This document shows, one piece after another, positions 8,756 to 18,659 of a stretch of 30,085 nucleotides of DNA. The stretch is from Actinomycetota bacterium (lineage in GTDB: Bacteria; Actinomycetota; Actinomycetes; Nanopelagicales; Nanopelagicaceae), in assembly GCA_029978425.1 (NCBI GenBank), contig JAPOJL010000002.1:1-30085 (forward strand), in the 5' to 3' direction. The stretch's first letter is position 1, and each line of letters opens with the position of its first letter. A program made the translations under genes and the position numbers. The notes beneath the pieces were generated by a model, which searched no databases, was not told the origin of the DNA, and saw only the letters and a list, made by a program, of their open reading frames with translations.

Positions 8756-9631
8756 TTACTCTTGTGAGAATTTATCGAGTGACTTTTCGTATTCGTAATA
8801 GTTGATTCTTTCGTATAGCTCTTCTCTGGTTTGCATGGAATCAAGAACAGATTTCTGTGTGCCTTCACGGCGAATCACTTCGTAAACATTCTCAGCCGCC
8901 TTGTTCATGGCACGAAATGCGGAAAGTGGGTAGAGGGCCATATTTACTCCAGCGCTCTTGAGTTCAGTGATATTAAACAATGGAGTCAAGCCAAATTCGG
9001 TGATATTTGCCAAGACCGGAACTGAAAGCGCATCGGTGAATTTTTTATAGCTATCAAGGTCGCGAATCGCCTCGGGAAAAATCGCATCTGCACCCGCTTC
9101 GACATACGCGCGGGCGCGATCAATAGCAGCATCCATACCCTCCACAGCGATTGCGTCAGTACGCGCCATGATGACGAAAGGATTATCGCCTCGAGCATCG
9201 ACCGCAGCACGTACTCGATCAACCATCTCTGCCTTAGAAACTAGCTCTTTATTGGGGCGGTGGCCGCAGCGTTTTGCGCCAACTTGATCTTCAATATGAG
9301 CTGCTGCTGCGCCTGCGGCAATGAGTGATGTAATCGTGCGTGCAATATTAAAAGCGGATGGCCCAAACCCAGTATCGATATCAACCAGGAGCGGGAGTTT
9401 GCAGACATTCACGATACGTCGCACATCGACGAGTACATCTTCTAAAGTAGAGATTCCTAAATCGGGAAGCCCCAGTGAACCTGCAGCCACTCCTCCGCCC
9501 GATAAGTAAATCGCTCGATAACCTGCGCGTTCTGCGAGTAAAGCGTGATTTGCGTTGATGGCGCCAACAATTTGGAGTGGAGATTCTGCGGCAAGTGCCT
9601 CTCGAAAAAGTTCTCCAGCTGGCTTTCTCAC
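8756..9631 (-). CDS. prpB: 2-methylisocitrate lyase PrpB
   Basis: 291 residues of the isocitrate lyase/PEP mutase superfamily. It cleaves 2-methylisocitrate to pyruvate and succinate, closing the methylcitrate cycle. The metal site is in [10 protein letters not shown] (81-90, Asp85 and Asp87), followed by HIEDQ at 112-116, and the signature KRCGH is at 120-124 with catalytic Cys122. The start is a GTG at 9631, only 4 bp after the ribH stop, so ribosomes may pass directly from ribH. This tight junction joins riboflavin synthesis to propionate degradation in one transcript. Confident call. Confidence 0.94.
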   Translation of the reverse strand: MRKPAGELFREALAAESPLQIVGAINANHALLAERAGYRAIYLSGGGVAAGSLGLPDLGISTLEDVLVDVRRIVNVCKLPLLVDIDTGFGPSAFNIARTITSLIAAGAAAAHIEDQVGAKRCGHRPNKELVSKAEMVDRVRAAVDARGDNPFVIMARTDAIAVEGMDAAIDRARAYVEAGADAIFPEAIRDLDSYKKFTDALSVPVLANITEFGLTPLFNITELKSAGVNMALYPLSAFRAMNKAAENVYEVIRREGTQKSVLDSMQTREELYERINYYEYEKSLDKFSQE

Positions 9632-9635
9632 GTTG

Positions 9636-10109
9636 CTAACCTATCACCGAGTGCTTAACTCGTAATAATTCCAGCGCAGCGATCGTTGCATCAAAGCCTT
9701 TATCTTCCTTACTCCCAGCAACTCCGCTGCGAGCAATTGCTTGTTCGGTATTTTCTACAGTCAGCACACCAAAACCAACTGGCTTACTGCGCGAGAGCGA
9801 TACTTGCATCACTCCATCGGTGACGCCCTGGCAGACGTAATCAAAATGTGGCGTCTCGCCGCGTACAACCACTCCCAGTACAACGGCAGCATCAGCGCCA
9901 CCGTCAAGAGCAAATTGCGCAGCCAGTGGTAATTCAAAGGATCCGGGGACATAAATGACGGGCTCGACTTTAACCTTAGCTTCACGGAGAGCGCGCTCTG
10001 CTCCAGCAATAAGCGCAACGCAAATATCTTTATGCCAGCTAGCAGAGATTATTGCGACGCTGTATTTACTCATATCGCTCACTTCGATTTTTGGAACTGC
10101 TCCTGACAT
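9636..10109 (-). CDS. ribH: 6,7-dimethyl-8-ribityllumazine synthase
   Basis: 157 residues, normal for lumazine synthase, which joins the ribityl-pyrimidine intermediate with dihydroxybutanone phosphate. Motifs: SASWHKDI (23-30, the Trp that stacks on the ring), VPGSFELP (54-61) and [10 protein letters not shown] with catalytic His88. The C-terminal [17 protein letters not shown] matches the family end. The ATG overlaps the ribBA stop in TAATG, a sign of translational coupling. The N-terminus has about a dozen extra residues before SKYSVAII; an internal ATG just before that stretch is an alternative start. Confidence 0.94.
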   Translation of the reverse strand: MSGAVPKIEVSDMSKYSVAIISASWHKDICVALIAGAERALREAKVKVEPVIYVPGSFELPLAAQFALDGGADAAVVLGVVVRGETPHFDYVCQGVTDGVMQVSLSRSKPVGFGVLTVENTEQAIARSGVAGSKEDKGFDATIAALELLRVKHSVIG

Positions 10110-11338
10110 TACTTGTGCCCTAGCCTTTCGCGCTTTGTCTCAATGTACTTTTCGTTGAATTTATTTACTTCACCATGCAGGTCTTCAGAAGTGGCGGTAA
10201 TGCCAGCTTCGATAAGAGTCTGCAACTTCACGGGATTATTTGTCAGTAATGTGACATCTCTAATTCTAAGATCGTTCAGAATTTCAACGGTGTCGGCGAA
10301 ATCGCGCTCATCGATGTCGTGGCCAAGAGCGAGATTGGCTTCAACAGTGTCGAGTCCTTGGTCTTGAAGTTCATATGCTCTGATCTTCTCTGAAAGTCCT
10401 ATTCCCCTACCTTCTTGATCACGGAGATAGATCACAAGACCTGAGCCATGCGCTTCAATTTTTTCCATCGCGCGCTTTAATTGGGAACCACAATCACAGC
10501 GTAAGGATCCGAGAACATCGCCAGTAAGACACTCAGAATGTATTCGCAACAGAACTTTCTGATTTTTCTCGAGAGAGCCATATTTAAGGAGCGCATGATC
10601 TACGCCGCTACGTCCGCTCATTGTTGCAATCTGCCAATTCTGCTGGTGAGATGGCGATGCGCTCTGTCGCGGAAGGCTTGCCCAATGTAAGGTCTTTTCA
10701 GATAAGGCCTTTGCAGCGCCTGTTGCAGCTACATCTTTTCGTAAATTCTCAAGAAGTGATGCAATTGTTACGACGGGAATTTCATGCTCTCGTGAGAATT
10801 CATGAAGTGCATCGCCACGCATCATGGAGCCATCTTCATTCACAAGCTCACAGATCACACCAACTTCAACATCTCCAACCATGCGACACATTTCAACAAC
10901 CGCTTCGGTATGTCCTTGGCGCCCTATAAGTCCTTTCTCATGAGCAACCAAAGGAAATATATGTCCCGGGCGGACAAAGTCCTCTGCCGTGGCGCTGAGA
11001 TCTGCCAGTGTGCGAATCGTGTTTGCGCGCTCTTCAGCGCTAATTCCTGTGGTGATGCCAGCTTTTGCGTCGACGGTGACAGTAAATGCAGTGCGCTTTG
11101 TATCTTGGTTGTTCTTTACCATCAACGGCAAATGAAGTTCTCGGGAGCGAGATTCTGTCATCGCAACGCAGACCACTCCAGAGGTATAGCGGATCATAAA
11201 TGCAAGTTTTTCCGTGGTTGCAGCGCTTGCTAGGAGGAAGAGATCGCCCTCATTCTCTCGCTTCTCATCATCAGTAACGATGACAAAGCCGCCGTTCTTA
11301 AAGACTTCGAGTGCGCGTTTCATATCAGAGCTACTCAT
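10109..11338 (-). CDS. ribBA: Bifunctional DHBP synthase / GTP cyclohydrolase II
   Basis: 409 residues carrying both early riboflavin enzymes. The N-terminal DHBP synthase half (1-200) shows the metal-binding VTDDEKRENEGDL (21-33), TGISAEER (97-104) and RPGHIFPL (123-130). The C-terminal GTP cyclohydrolase II half shows the zinc cysteines Cys270, Cys281 and Cys283 in SECLTGDVLGSLRCDCGS, RDQEGRGIG (306-314) and LLTNNPVK (364-371). Both active sites look intact. The linker at about 205-250 is poorly conserved. The ATG at 11338 is chosen because the upstream codons lie inside ribE; the overlap with the ribE stop is 8 bp (ATGAGTAG). It supplies both substrates for the ribH/ribD branches. Confidence 0.94.
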   Translation of the reverse strand: MSSSDMKRALEVFKNGGFVIVTDDEKRENEGDLFLLASAATTEKLAFMIRYTSGVVCVAMTESRSRELHLPLMVKNNQDTKRTAFTVTVDAKAGITTGISAEERANTIRTLADLSATAEDFVRPGHIFPLVAHEKGLIGRQGHTEAVVEMCRMVGDVEVGVICELVNEDGSMMRGDALHEFSREHEIPVVTIASLLENLRKDVAATGAAKALSEKTLHWASLPRQSASPSHQQNWQIATMSGRSGVDHALLKYGSLEKNQKVLLRIHSECLTGDVLGSLRCDCGSQLKRAMEKIEAHGSGLVIYLRDQEGRGIGLSEKIRAYELQDQGLDTVEANLALGHDIDERDFADTVEILNDLRIRDVTLLTNNPVKLQTLIEAGITATSEDLHGEVNKFNEKYIETKRERLGHK

Positions 11339-11960
11339 GGTCGCCACCCGAGAGCTTTCCATCATCAGCTCGCTGTGAGAGTAAACGTTCTACATATTTC
11401 GCAAGGACATCCACTTCGATGTTAACGCTCTCTCCAACAGCTTTATATCCCAGTGTGGTCTTCTCAAGAGTCTCAGGAATAAGCCAGAGAGTGACAGCCC
11501 TTGTTGCATCATCAATTGAACCAACCGTGAGTGAAACCCCATCAATGCAGATTGATCCCTGATTTACTACATACTTTTTTAGGTGCGCTGGAATCTCCAC
11601 GACAAATTTCTGCCACTTCTCGCCCATCTCATTTGTTACCACTTTCGCAATGCCATCTACATGGCCTTGGACAATGTGTCCTCCTAGGCGCGCATCGGCA
11701 CGAGTTGCTAACTCTGCATTTACTTTGTCGCCCACAGATAGTTGACCCAAATTGCTGAGTTTGAGCGTCTGAATCATCACATCAACTTTCACTTCTTTGC
11801 CATTAATTGAAATGGCCGTCAAGCAGACGCCATTAATGGAGATGGAATCGCCGATAGAAAGCTCATGTGCGAGGTTAGTTTCGAAAGTTAGCACGGAGGA
11901 TTCATTGTGCTTCTCAATTGCGCGAATGGTGGCAATATCTTGTACGAGCCCGGTAAACAT
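11331..11960 (-). CDS. ribE: Riboflavin synthase alpha subunit
   Basis: 209 residues, the normal size, with the diagnostic start MFTGLVQDIA. Two tandem lumazine-binding beta-barrel domains are visible: the first with SINGVCLTA near residue 43-50, the second with LGGHIVQGHVDGIA near 92-105 and CIDGVSLTV near 137-145. The enzyme dismutates two ribityllumazines into riboflavin. The ATG directly follows the ribD stop with no spacer, and the 3' end overlaps ribBA by 8 bp. Called ribE here; some nomenclatures use ribC. Confidence 0.95.
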   Translation of the reverse strand: MFTGLVQDIATIRAIEKHNESSVLTFETNLAHELSIGDSISINGVCLTAISINGKEVKVDVMIQTLKLSNLGQLSVGDKVNAELATRADARLGGHIVQGHVDGIAKVVTNEMGEKWQKFVVEIPAHLKKYVVNQGSICIDGVSLTVGSIDDATRAVTLWLIPETLEKTTLGYKAVGESVNIEVDVLAKYVERLLSQRADDGKLSGGDHE

Positions 11961-13040
11961 CTATCGCGCTCCTTCCAAATTGAGGTCTTGTGAGATTTCT
12001 TTCAATAGTTGAATTCGAAGATCGCTTCCAACTTTGACTATCTCTCCGTAGTTAAATGAGATTCGATTATTGAGGGTGTCGACTCCTAAATTAGAGACAA
12101 AGTTTTTACCAGCTCCAAGTAGGGATGGCGCTTGATACAGAACGATTTCATCAACGAGCCCTGTACGAATGAGCGCGCTATTGAAGGTGGATCCAGCCTC
12201 AATCATGATCTGGTTCCATCCTGAGTGCTGAGCCATATCTAGAAGTGATGTGAAATCGTGGGCATTAATAAATCGAGTTTCAGCCTTATCGTTATGGACC
12301 GCAAACTCTGCAGGTACGGCGCGCTCTCCCATCACAACGCGAACTGGATTCTTTACTCGCCCCGAAGGATTATTTCCATTCTCAAATCGCGGTGTTAAAT
12401 CGGGGTTATCCGCGAGTACTGTCGCTGTTGTTGTGACAATCGCATCCGATTGATTTCTCAATACCGCAACATCGCGGCGTGCATTGTCTGAAGTGATCCA
12501 CTGTGAGGTCCCATCAGATGCCGCAATCATTCCATCAAGCGTCGCAGCAATCTTTGTGATGATCCACGGTCTTCCACGCTTGATCTTCTTTAGCCATGCC
12601 CGATTAGTGAATGCAACTACTTCTTCTTCAATTCCTTCAGCTACATCTATCCCTGCGCTACTTAATGTAGCGGCGCCACCTTGTGCAACGGGATTGGGAT
12701 CACTGACGGCAAATGCAACGTTCTTAAAACCGGCATGAATAATGGCCTCGGAACAAGGTCCGGTTTTGCCTTGGTGATTGCAAGGTTCAAGAGTTACCAC
12801 CAATGTGCACTGTGAAAAATCTGTGCAGCCTCGTAACTTTGCATCTTTTATTGCAACAACTTCGGCGTGATCGCCGCCAGAATGAAAACCTGACGCAATT
12901 TCTTGGCCGTTGGCATCAAGAATTACTGCGCCCACTATTGGATTTGGCGCGGTCAAGCCCAAACCTGCTTCGGAAAGTTTGTTGGCGCGCAGCATTGCAC
13001 GTTGCAATACCAACGTACGAGATGAGTCTGCAGTCATCAT
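11961..13040 (-). CDS. ribD: Bifunctional riboflavin deaminase/reductase RibD
   Basis: 359 residues with both domains. The N-terminal deaminase has the zinc motif HAE at 58-60 and [12 protein letters not shown] with Cys87 and Cys96. The C-terminal reductase begins near [14 protein letters not shown] (about 156) and includes GTSQWITS. It performs the second and third steps after GTP cyclohydrolase II. The coding region opens with two ATGs (13040, 13037); the second has the better distance from GGAAGG (13050-13045). That ribosome-binding site lies inside a strong hairpin, and an FMN riboswitch precedes it, so expression is expected to fall when FMN is high. Confidence 0.94.
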   Translation of the reverse strand: MMTADSSRTLVLQRAMLRANKLSEAGLGLTAPNPIVGAVILDANGQEIASGFHSGGDHAEVVAIKDAKLRGCTDFSQCTLVVTLEPCNHQGKTGPCSEAIIHAGFKNVAFAVSDPNPVAQGGAATLSSAGIDVAEGIEEEVVAFTNRAWLKKIKRGRPWIITKIAATLDGMIAASDGTSQWITSDNARRDVAVLRNQSDAIVTTTATVLADNPDLTPRFENGNNPSGRVKNPVRVVMGERAVPAEFAVHNDKAETRFINAHDFTSLLDMAQHSGWNQIMIEAGSTFNSALIRTGLVDEIVLYQAPSLLGAGKNFVSNLGVDTLNNRISFNYGEIVKVGSDLRIQLLKEISQDLNLEGAR

Positions 13041-13041
13041 G

Positions 13042-13072
13042 TCGCCTTCCGGTTCGAGTAACTCCGGGGCGA
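13042..13072 (-). promoter_or_regulatory. Hairpin that hides the ribD ribosome-binding site (riboswitch output)
   Basis: On the minus strand TCGCC+CCGG (13072-13064) can pair with CCGG-AA-GGCGA (13052-13042) across an 11-nt loop. The result is a 9-bp GC-rich stem with a 2-nt bulge that buries the GGAAGG ribosome-binding site. No U-tract follows, so a translational rather than terminator-type output is likely. An alternative pairing with the riboswitch body was not worked out. Confidence 0.55.
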
Positions 13073-13161
13073 AAAGAAGGAGACGCAGAACTACGTGGCT
13101 ACGTCAGAAATCAACGTATGCAGGCAAACGCCAGCAAGAAGCCAGATAGATCTAGCGAGCG

Positions 13162-13283
13162 TGTTCCCTCTCATCCGGACTTTAACCGTCGGTCTTGGAA
13201 TTTCACCAAGTCCACCGTTAGCTGGATGCAAACGGGTCGCAGACTGTGACTGCCGGTTCGGAATTACACCGACCCCGGAAACA
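13162..13283 (-). promoter_or_regulatory. FMN riboswitch (RFN element)
   Basis: The minus strand carries the conserved RFN segments in order: GGGGTCGGTG, AATTCCGAACCGGCAGT, CAGTCTGCGACCC, a variable arm, GGTGGACTTGGTGAAATTCC, AAGACCGACGGTTAAAGTCC and GGATGAGAGGGAA. The closing stem pairs TGTTTCC (13283-13277) with GGGAACA (13168-13162). The element senses flavin mononucleotide, and its place directly before ribD is the standard context. The leader continues about 120 nt to the ribD start. Very confident from sequence. Confidence 0.96.
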
Positions 13284-13291
13284 ACAGGGCG

Positions 13292-13297
13292 AGTTTA
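13292..13297 (-). promoter_or_regulatory. Candidate -10 element for the rib-prp transcript
   Basis: TAAACT (13297-13292) fits TANNNT and would start transcription at about 13285, two nucleotides before the riboswitch closing stem. It lies immediately after the stop codon of the upstream DUF885 gene. No convincing -35 is seen. Confidence 0.5.
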
Positions 13298-13298
13298 T

Positions 13299-14945
13299 CT
13301 AATTTCCATCCCAAAGCGCCATCTCGCGCTTGAAGGGATCAAGACCCATAGGGCCCAAATTGAGAGCAAAGGAGTGGAATTTCTTCAGATCAAATTTTGA
13401 ACCTAGCCGCTTTTTGGCATCTTCACGAGCTTCCATCCAGAAGCGTTCCCCGACTTTGTAGGAGATTGCTTGTCCGGGCCAACCCAAATAACGATCAACT
13501 TCACTTCGCGCTGAAATCTCATCAAGTAGCGCTCGCTCATGAAGGAGTTTGAATGCTGATTCTGCATTCCATACGTCACCATTGAAATCTTTATAACCAC
13601 AGTGCATACCTATATCAACAACGATGCGTGCGGCGCGCAATCCTTGTGCTGACAAATATCCCATTTCATAACCTGGATCTTCGAATGCGCCGAGTTCATC
13701 CATCAAACGCTCTGCATAGAGAGCCCAGCCTTCACCATAACCCGATACCCAGACGCGATTGCGTTGGAAACGATTAAGTCTCTCCGTATTTACTTTTGTG
13801 GTTGCAACCTGAAGATGATGACCTGGGACTGCTTCGTGATACCAGGTAGAGACAATATTCCACCAACCAAATGTCTTTCTTCCCATCGTTGGAAACCACG
13901 TCGTTCCTGGTCGCGACAAATCCTCGCTTGGGCCCATGTAATAAGCCGCTGAAGCGCTTCCTTCCGGAGCAAGTCGAGCTTCACAATTTCTAATTCTTGG
14001 ATCTATATCGAACTCTTTACCATCAAGTCGCTGAACAGCTGCTTCGATAAATTCACGAAGTTTTCTGAGAAGCGTTTCTTCTCCCTCAACTGTGTAGCGA
14101 GGGTCAGAATCAAGTCGATCAGCTACTTCGCGCAGTGTGGTGGCATCGGGATACAGCTTCTTTGCGGCGCTCCACATCCGCTCATTGATCATCTCAAGCT
14201 GCTTAATTCCCCACTCATAGGTATCGCGCAAATCCAGATCAGCTCCTGTGAAGTGACGCGCCCACATCTTGTATCGCTCTTCTCCAACTCCATCTGCAAC
14301 AAGGCATTTCGGAGCGTAGGAATCGCGCATCCATGTTGCAAGAGAGGCACAGGCAGCTTCTGCCTTTTTTGCAGCAGCCATAAGCTCTTGATTATCGCCT
14401 GCAGAATTAAATTTCTTTGCTACTGCAGAAAAGGCGCCCTTTGAGAAAGTTTCGAGCTGACCCGCAGTTGCGAGTACTTGGCGACGTGAATTTACTTTTC
14501 CTTTTTCTGCCACAAAAGTAAGGGTCGACTTCCAGCCTTCAAAAGCTGCTTCAATTGCATCAAGTCGCTTTGTGACATTAGCAATTGTGTCTCCTTGATC
14601 TTTCTTCATCATTTCAAAGACTTGTCTGATGCTTGTCACTGGGGAAGAAATGAGATTAAAAAGAATACGTGCTTCAAATGTGTCATTAAGATTCAATTCG
14701 GATGTAAGGCGTTCTACCGCAACATCACGTGCGATGCGATCAAATTCATTTACTGGAGTCTCAGCCTTGATGGCGGCCAATGTCTTTCGAGTCAATTCAG
14801 CACGTTTGTCATTACCCTGCATTGAAAGATCGTCGAGTTGATCATCCATTCCGGGTATACCAAGCATCGTTGCACCTATAGGAGAAAGCTTAATTCCCTC
14901 CTCCAAGAATAAATCAAGAATTGTGGAGATTGGAGTGCTGGCCAT
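13299..14945 (-). CDS. DUF885 family peptidase-like protein
   Basis: 548 residues of the DUF885 family, predicted zinc-dependent hydrolases. The signature HEAVPGHHLQ is at 370-379, with His370, Glu371 and His376/His377 as likely metal and catalytic residues. A second conserved helix GEGWALYAERLMDELG (404-419) may supply a further ligand. The long helical N-terminal half is typical. There is no signal peptide, so it is probably cytoplasmic, unlike many lipoprotein relatives. The start ATG is 2 bp after the argG stop, so it is co-transcribed with argG. The substrate is unknown. The rib promoter begins at the very end of this gene. Confidence 0.85.
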   Translation of the reverse strand: MASTPISTILDLFLEEGIKLSPIGATMLGIPGMDDQLDDLSMQGNDKRAELTRKTLAAIKAETPVNEFDRIARDVAVERLTSELNLNDTFEARILFNLISSPVTSIRQVFEMMKKDQGDTIANVTKRLDAIEAAFEGWKSTLTFVAEKGKVNSRRQVLATAGQLETFSKGAFSAVAKKFNSAGDNQELMAAAKKAEAACASLATWMRDSYAPKCLVADGVGEERYKMWARHFTGADLDLRDTYEWGIKQLEMINERMWSAAKKLYPDATTLREVADRLDSDPRYTVEGEETLLRKLREFIEAAVQRLDGKEFDIDPRIRNCEARLAPEGSASAAYYMGPSEDLSRPGTTWFPTMGRKTFGWWNIVSTWYHEAVPGHHLQVATTKVNTERLNRFQRNRVWVSGYGEGWALYAERLMDELGAFEDPGYEMGYLSAQGLRAARIVVDIGMHCGYKDFNGDVWNAESAFKLLHERALLDEISARSEVDRYLGWPGQAISYKVGERFWMEAREDAKKRLGSKFDLKKFHSFALNLGPMGLDPFKREMALWDGN

Positions 14946-14947
14946 AT

Positions 14948-16360
<1,413 letters not shown>

Positions 16361-17575
16361 CTAACTGAGAGCTGAATTACGCTGCGCAGTAATTGCTGCA
16401 CTGAGACGCGAGACGAGGGCTGATTCAATTTCCCATTGTTCAATTAGCGCATCTAACTCCTCAAAGTCTTGCTTTTGAGGGCTTGCCCCAGAGTAAATGG
16501 CACGAATCATCAAGTTTCTCGGCGTGTGATCGCCGGCAACAAATTCAATCACATCAGTGCGATATCCAAGAATGCGAAGAACTTGGGCACGGATGGCGTC
16601 AGTAAGGATATCTCCCACTCTCTCTTTCAAAATTCCGTGCTTCGTTGCAATATTCCAAGGTTTCGGAGATTTCTTTATCTGCTTTTGAATATCATGGTGA
16701 CAACATGGTGCAACCAAAATTACTTGGGACTTACTCGCAATGGCCCAAGCAATCGCATCATCGGTTGCAGTATCACAAGCATGAAGTGCAACTGTGATGT
16801 CGGTGGAATGTATTGGATATGTAGTAATTTTATCTGCGACAAAGTTTATTTCATCTGAAAGTTTAGATTGACGCGCTATCTCCTGATTACGATCTCGACT
16901 ATCTATTCTTGAATCCACCCCGACCGTCGAGACTGAGATTCCCTTATTAAGCAAATATTGATGAGCTGCAAAAGTTAAATAAGCGTGGCCACAACCAAGA
17001 TCGACTAGATTCAGCGGAGCGGTTGGGTCAACTCTCTTGGTGCGCTCTAATTCAGTAAGAGCGTGATCAATAATTTTCAGAAATTCATTTACTTGAACGA
17101 ACTTGTCAGTGCGACTGGCCTTAAGTTTTCCAGTGTGGTCAGAGATCCCCAGTTCTCTAAATATTGGTTCTTCTTCAGATAGATACCTAGTTTTTTTACG
17201 GTCATGACTCAAATCAATACTCTCAGCTTTATTTGCCAGAGACTTGATGTTTACTTGGGCATCTCCCGATTTCGTAACACGTAATGTCAATTCTTCTTCG
17301 GAGCTTTCCACGATCAAGTTCCCAAAACCTTGATTCATGAGCTCGAGTAGTGGGAAATCTTGCGGAAGATAATTCTTTGTGAAGTCCTGCTTGCCATCAT
17401 GGCTTACCACCTGAAGATGTACTTGCCCCCTTAGCTCGACAGGACGAATATCAACACGTTGAAAATTCGGTTGTTTCGCGCGCTGACGTCCAGAGAACAC
17501 GATGCGACGTATTGTGAGAGGTGAGTTCAACATGGCGCTAACGCGAGCTAGCGCGGATGGTAAAGGTTCAATCAC
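16361..17575 (-). CDS. SAM-dependent methyltransferase (Methyltransf_32/GSTCD-like)
   Basis: 404 residues. The N-terminal 150 residues are a poorly conserved domain, possibly for substrate binding. The C-terminal class-I methyltransferase has the SAM loop LVDLGCGHAYLTF (190-202), an acidic motif TVGVDSR (217-223), VALHACDTATDDA (262-274) and APCCHH (289-294). The HACDT plus PCCHH combination is typical of the Methyltransf_32 group that includes GSTCD and METTL25-like proteins, whose targets are mostly RNA or unknown. The start is a GTG at 17575; a later ATG (residue 15) is possible. argG follows 9 bp later. The methylation target cannot be told. Confidence 0.8.
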   Translation of the reverse strand: MIEPLPSALARVSAMLNSPLTIRRIVFSGRQRAKQPNFQRVDIRPVELRGQVHLQVVSHDGKQDFTKNYLPQDFPLLELMNQGFGNLIVESSEEELTLRVTKSGDAQVNIKSLANKAESIDLSHDRKKTRYLSEEEPIFRELGISDHTGKLKASRTDKFVQVNEFLKIIDHALTELERTKRVDPTAPLNLVDLGCGHAYLTFAAHQYLLNKGISVSTVGVDSRIDSRDRNQEIARQSKLSDEINFVADKITTYPIHSTDITVALHACDTATDDAIAWAIASKSQVILVAPCCHHDIQKQIKKSPKPWNIATKHGILKERVGDILTDAIRAQVLRILGYRTDVIEFVAGDHTPRNLMIRAIYSGASPQKQDFEELDALIEQWEIESALVSRLSAAITAQRNSALS

Positions 17576-17597
17576 CTCTTGACTCCATTCCTGTATT

Positions 17598-17637
17598 TCT
17601 GGTCCTCGAGCTCTGGTCCTCTAAATCTGGCTCCCTC
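17598..17637. repeat. Three direct repeats with 14-bp period
   Basis: TCTGGTCCTC occurs at 17598-17607 and again at 17612-17621, and a related TCTGGCTCCCTC starts at 17626. Starts are 14 bp apart. They fill most of the 77-bp region between two divergent genes, immediately upstream of the -10 at 17641. They may bind a regulator or be a small tandem duplication. Confidence 0.55.
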
Positions 17638-17640
17638 GGT

Positions 17641-17646
17641 TAGTCT
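17641..17646 (+). promoter_or_regulatory. -10 element of a leaderless promoter
   Basis: TAGTCT ends 6 nt before the GTG at 17653, the same geometry as trhO and nnrD. It supports GTG as the true start of the downstream gene. Confidence 0.55.
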
Positions 17647-17652
17647 ACGGCG

Positions 17653-18180
17653 GTGAAAAGTACTCGACCCATTTTCTGGATCTTTGTTCCTGTCCTTCTT
17701 GCTATGGCTGTGGGAGCAATTTGGAGTACTGCGCAATACGGTCCACTTGGAAAGCCATCTCCTGCGCTTCTTGAATGCTCCACGTTACGAAAGTTTGTCG
17801 AAAGTGAAGAAGCATCTGGAAAGTCAGAGTGGCAGAAATATCGCTCTCTCGTCGATGAATTTCTCGCGCTTCCCGCTACATCAGATCAACGAATCCCAAT
17901 AATTGAAGCTATGGCAGGCACCGTTATCGGAGTCTTGGGCCACGATCTCACGATCTATAAGGAGATGGAGAAGTTTCCAAGTTGTGTTATTAAAGATAAA
18001 CGCGAACAACTCGATGGTTTCATTGAGGAAACCCAGTCGGCAATCAACTTCCTTAACGGAAGTACTGCAATCGAAGGAAATTACTTCAACCCCGAATTGG
18101 GGACATGGAATACCGCATATTATGAAGAGTATCTAAGCGCCCTTGAATTTCTCAAAGATGCACCTAAAGCAACGGCCTAG
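17653..18180 (+). CDS. Anchored or secreted hypothetical protein
   Basis: 175 residues from a GTG start supported by a -10 hexamer 6 nt upstream. A short basic N-terminus is followed by one hydrophobic segment at about 7-25, so the protein is either membrane-anchored or exported. There is no lipobox. The rest is acidic and mostly helical in appearance, with two cysteines (ALLECSTLR near 42 and FPSCVIK near 111) that could form a disulfide, and an aromatic end with NYFNPELGTWNTAYYEEY. I recognise no family. It converges on the HPF-like gene with a 1-bp gap and diverges from the methyltransferase gene. Confidence 0.75.
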   Translation: MKSTRPIFWIFVPVLLAMAVGAIWSTAQYGPLGKPSPALLECSTLRKFVESEEASGKSEWQKYRSLVDEFLALPATSDQRIPIIEAMAGTVIGVLGHDLTIYKEMEKFPSCVIKDKREQLDGFIEETQSAINFLNGSTAIEGNYFNPELGTWNTAYYEEYLSALEFLKDAPKATA

Positions 18181-18181
18181 A

Positions 18182-18526
18182 TTAAATAGCTTTAGTACGT
18201 AATTTTCTCAGAGTTGTTCGGTCAATATCTTTGGTTCGTTCGTGACGCTTTCTTAGCTGCAGTTCAATAGCTTCAGCCGCTTCATCAAATGCGGCCAGGT
18301 CATTAAATCCAGAACCCTCGCCACGCAGTAGAGGACCGACGCCATGTGAGGTAAGAACTACGCGATGGGAATTCTTGCCGAAATGTGGATTGGTTTCATG
18401 GCGAACATCAATATAAATTCGATCGATAGGGATGTGGAATCTCTCCAAACGCTCGAGCCTTTCGAAGGCAATTTCTTCAAAATCTGCCGCAAGCGCCGCT
18501 CCATGATTATGGATAACTATTTTCAT
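18182..18526 (-). CDS. Short HPF/RaiA-type ribosome-associated protein
   Basis: 114 residues resembling the N-terminal domain of hibernation promoting factor/RaiA (sigma-54 modulation family), which binds the ribosomal decoding region under stress. Clues are the start MKIVIHNHG, the helix EIAFERLERLERF (18-30), and the characteristic DLAAFDEAAEAIELQLRK (76-93), equivalent to the family's DMYAAID-to-RQLRK helix. The C-terminal dimerisation domain of long actinobacterial HPF is absent, so 100S ribosome formation is not expected from this protein alone. AGAGG lies a few bases before the ATG. Similarity is moderate; a paralogue with another role is possible. Confidence 0.7.
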   Translation of the reverse strand: MKIVIHNHGAALAADFEEIAFERLERLERFHIPIDRIYIDVRHETNPHFGKNSHRVVLTSHGVGPLLRGEGSGFNDLAAFDEAAEAIELQLRKRHERTKDIDRTTLRKLRTKAI

Positions 18527-18659
18527 ACTCTGCCTCTAGCTCTCTCTTCCGTTCTGCACTTCAGAAGAAATTGACCAAATCAAAATACTCCGAGATATTC
18601 CAAGTCACAATGGCTTTTTGGCCCGAATCTCTCAAGAAAAGGTCTAGCCTTTATTCACC

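Noticed and set aside
10802..11233. 143-codon plus-strand ORF opposite ribBA
   Set aside because: Antisense shadow of an intact bifunctional enzyme, with no start signal.
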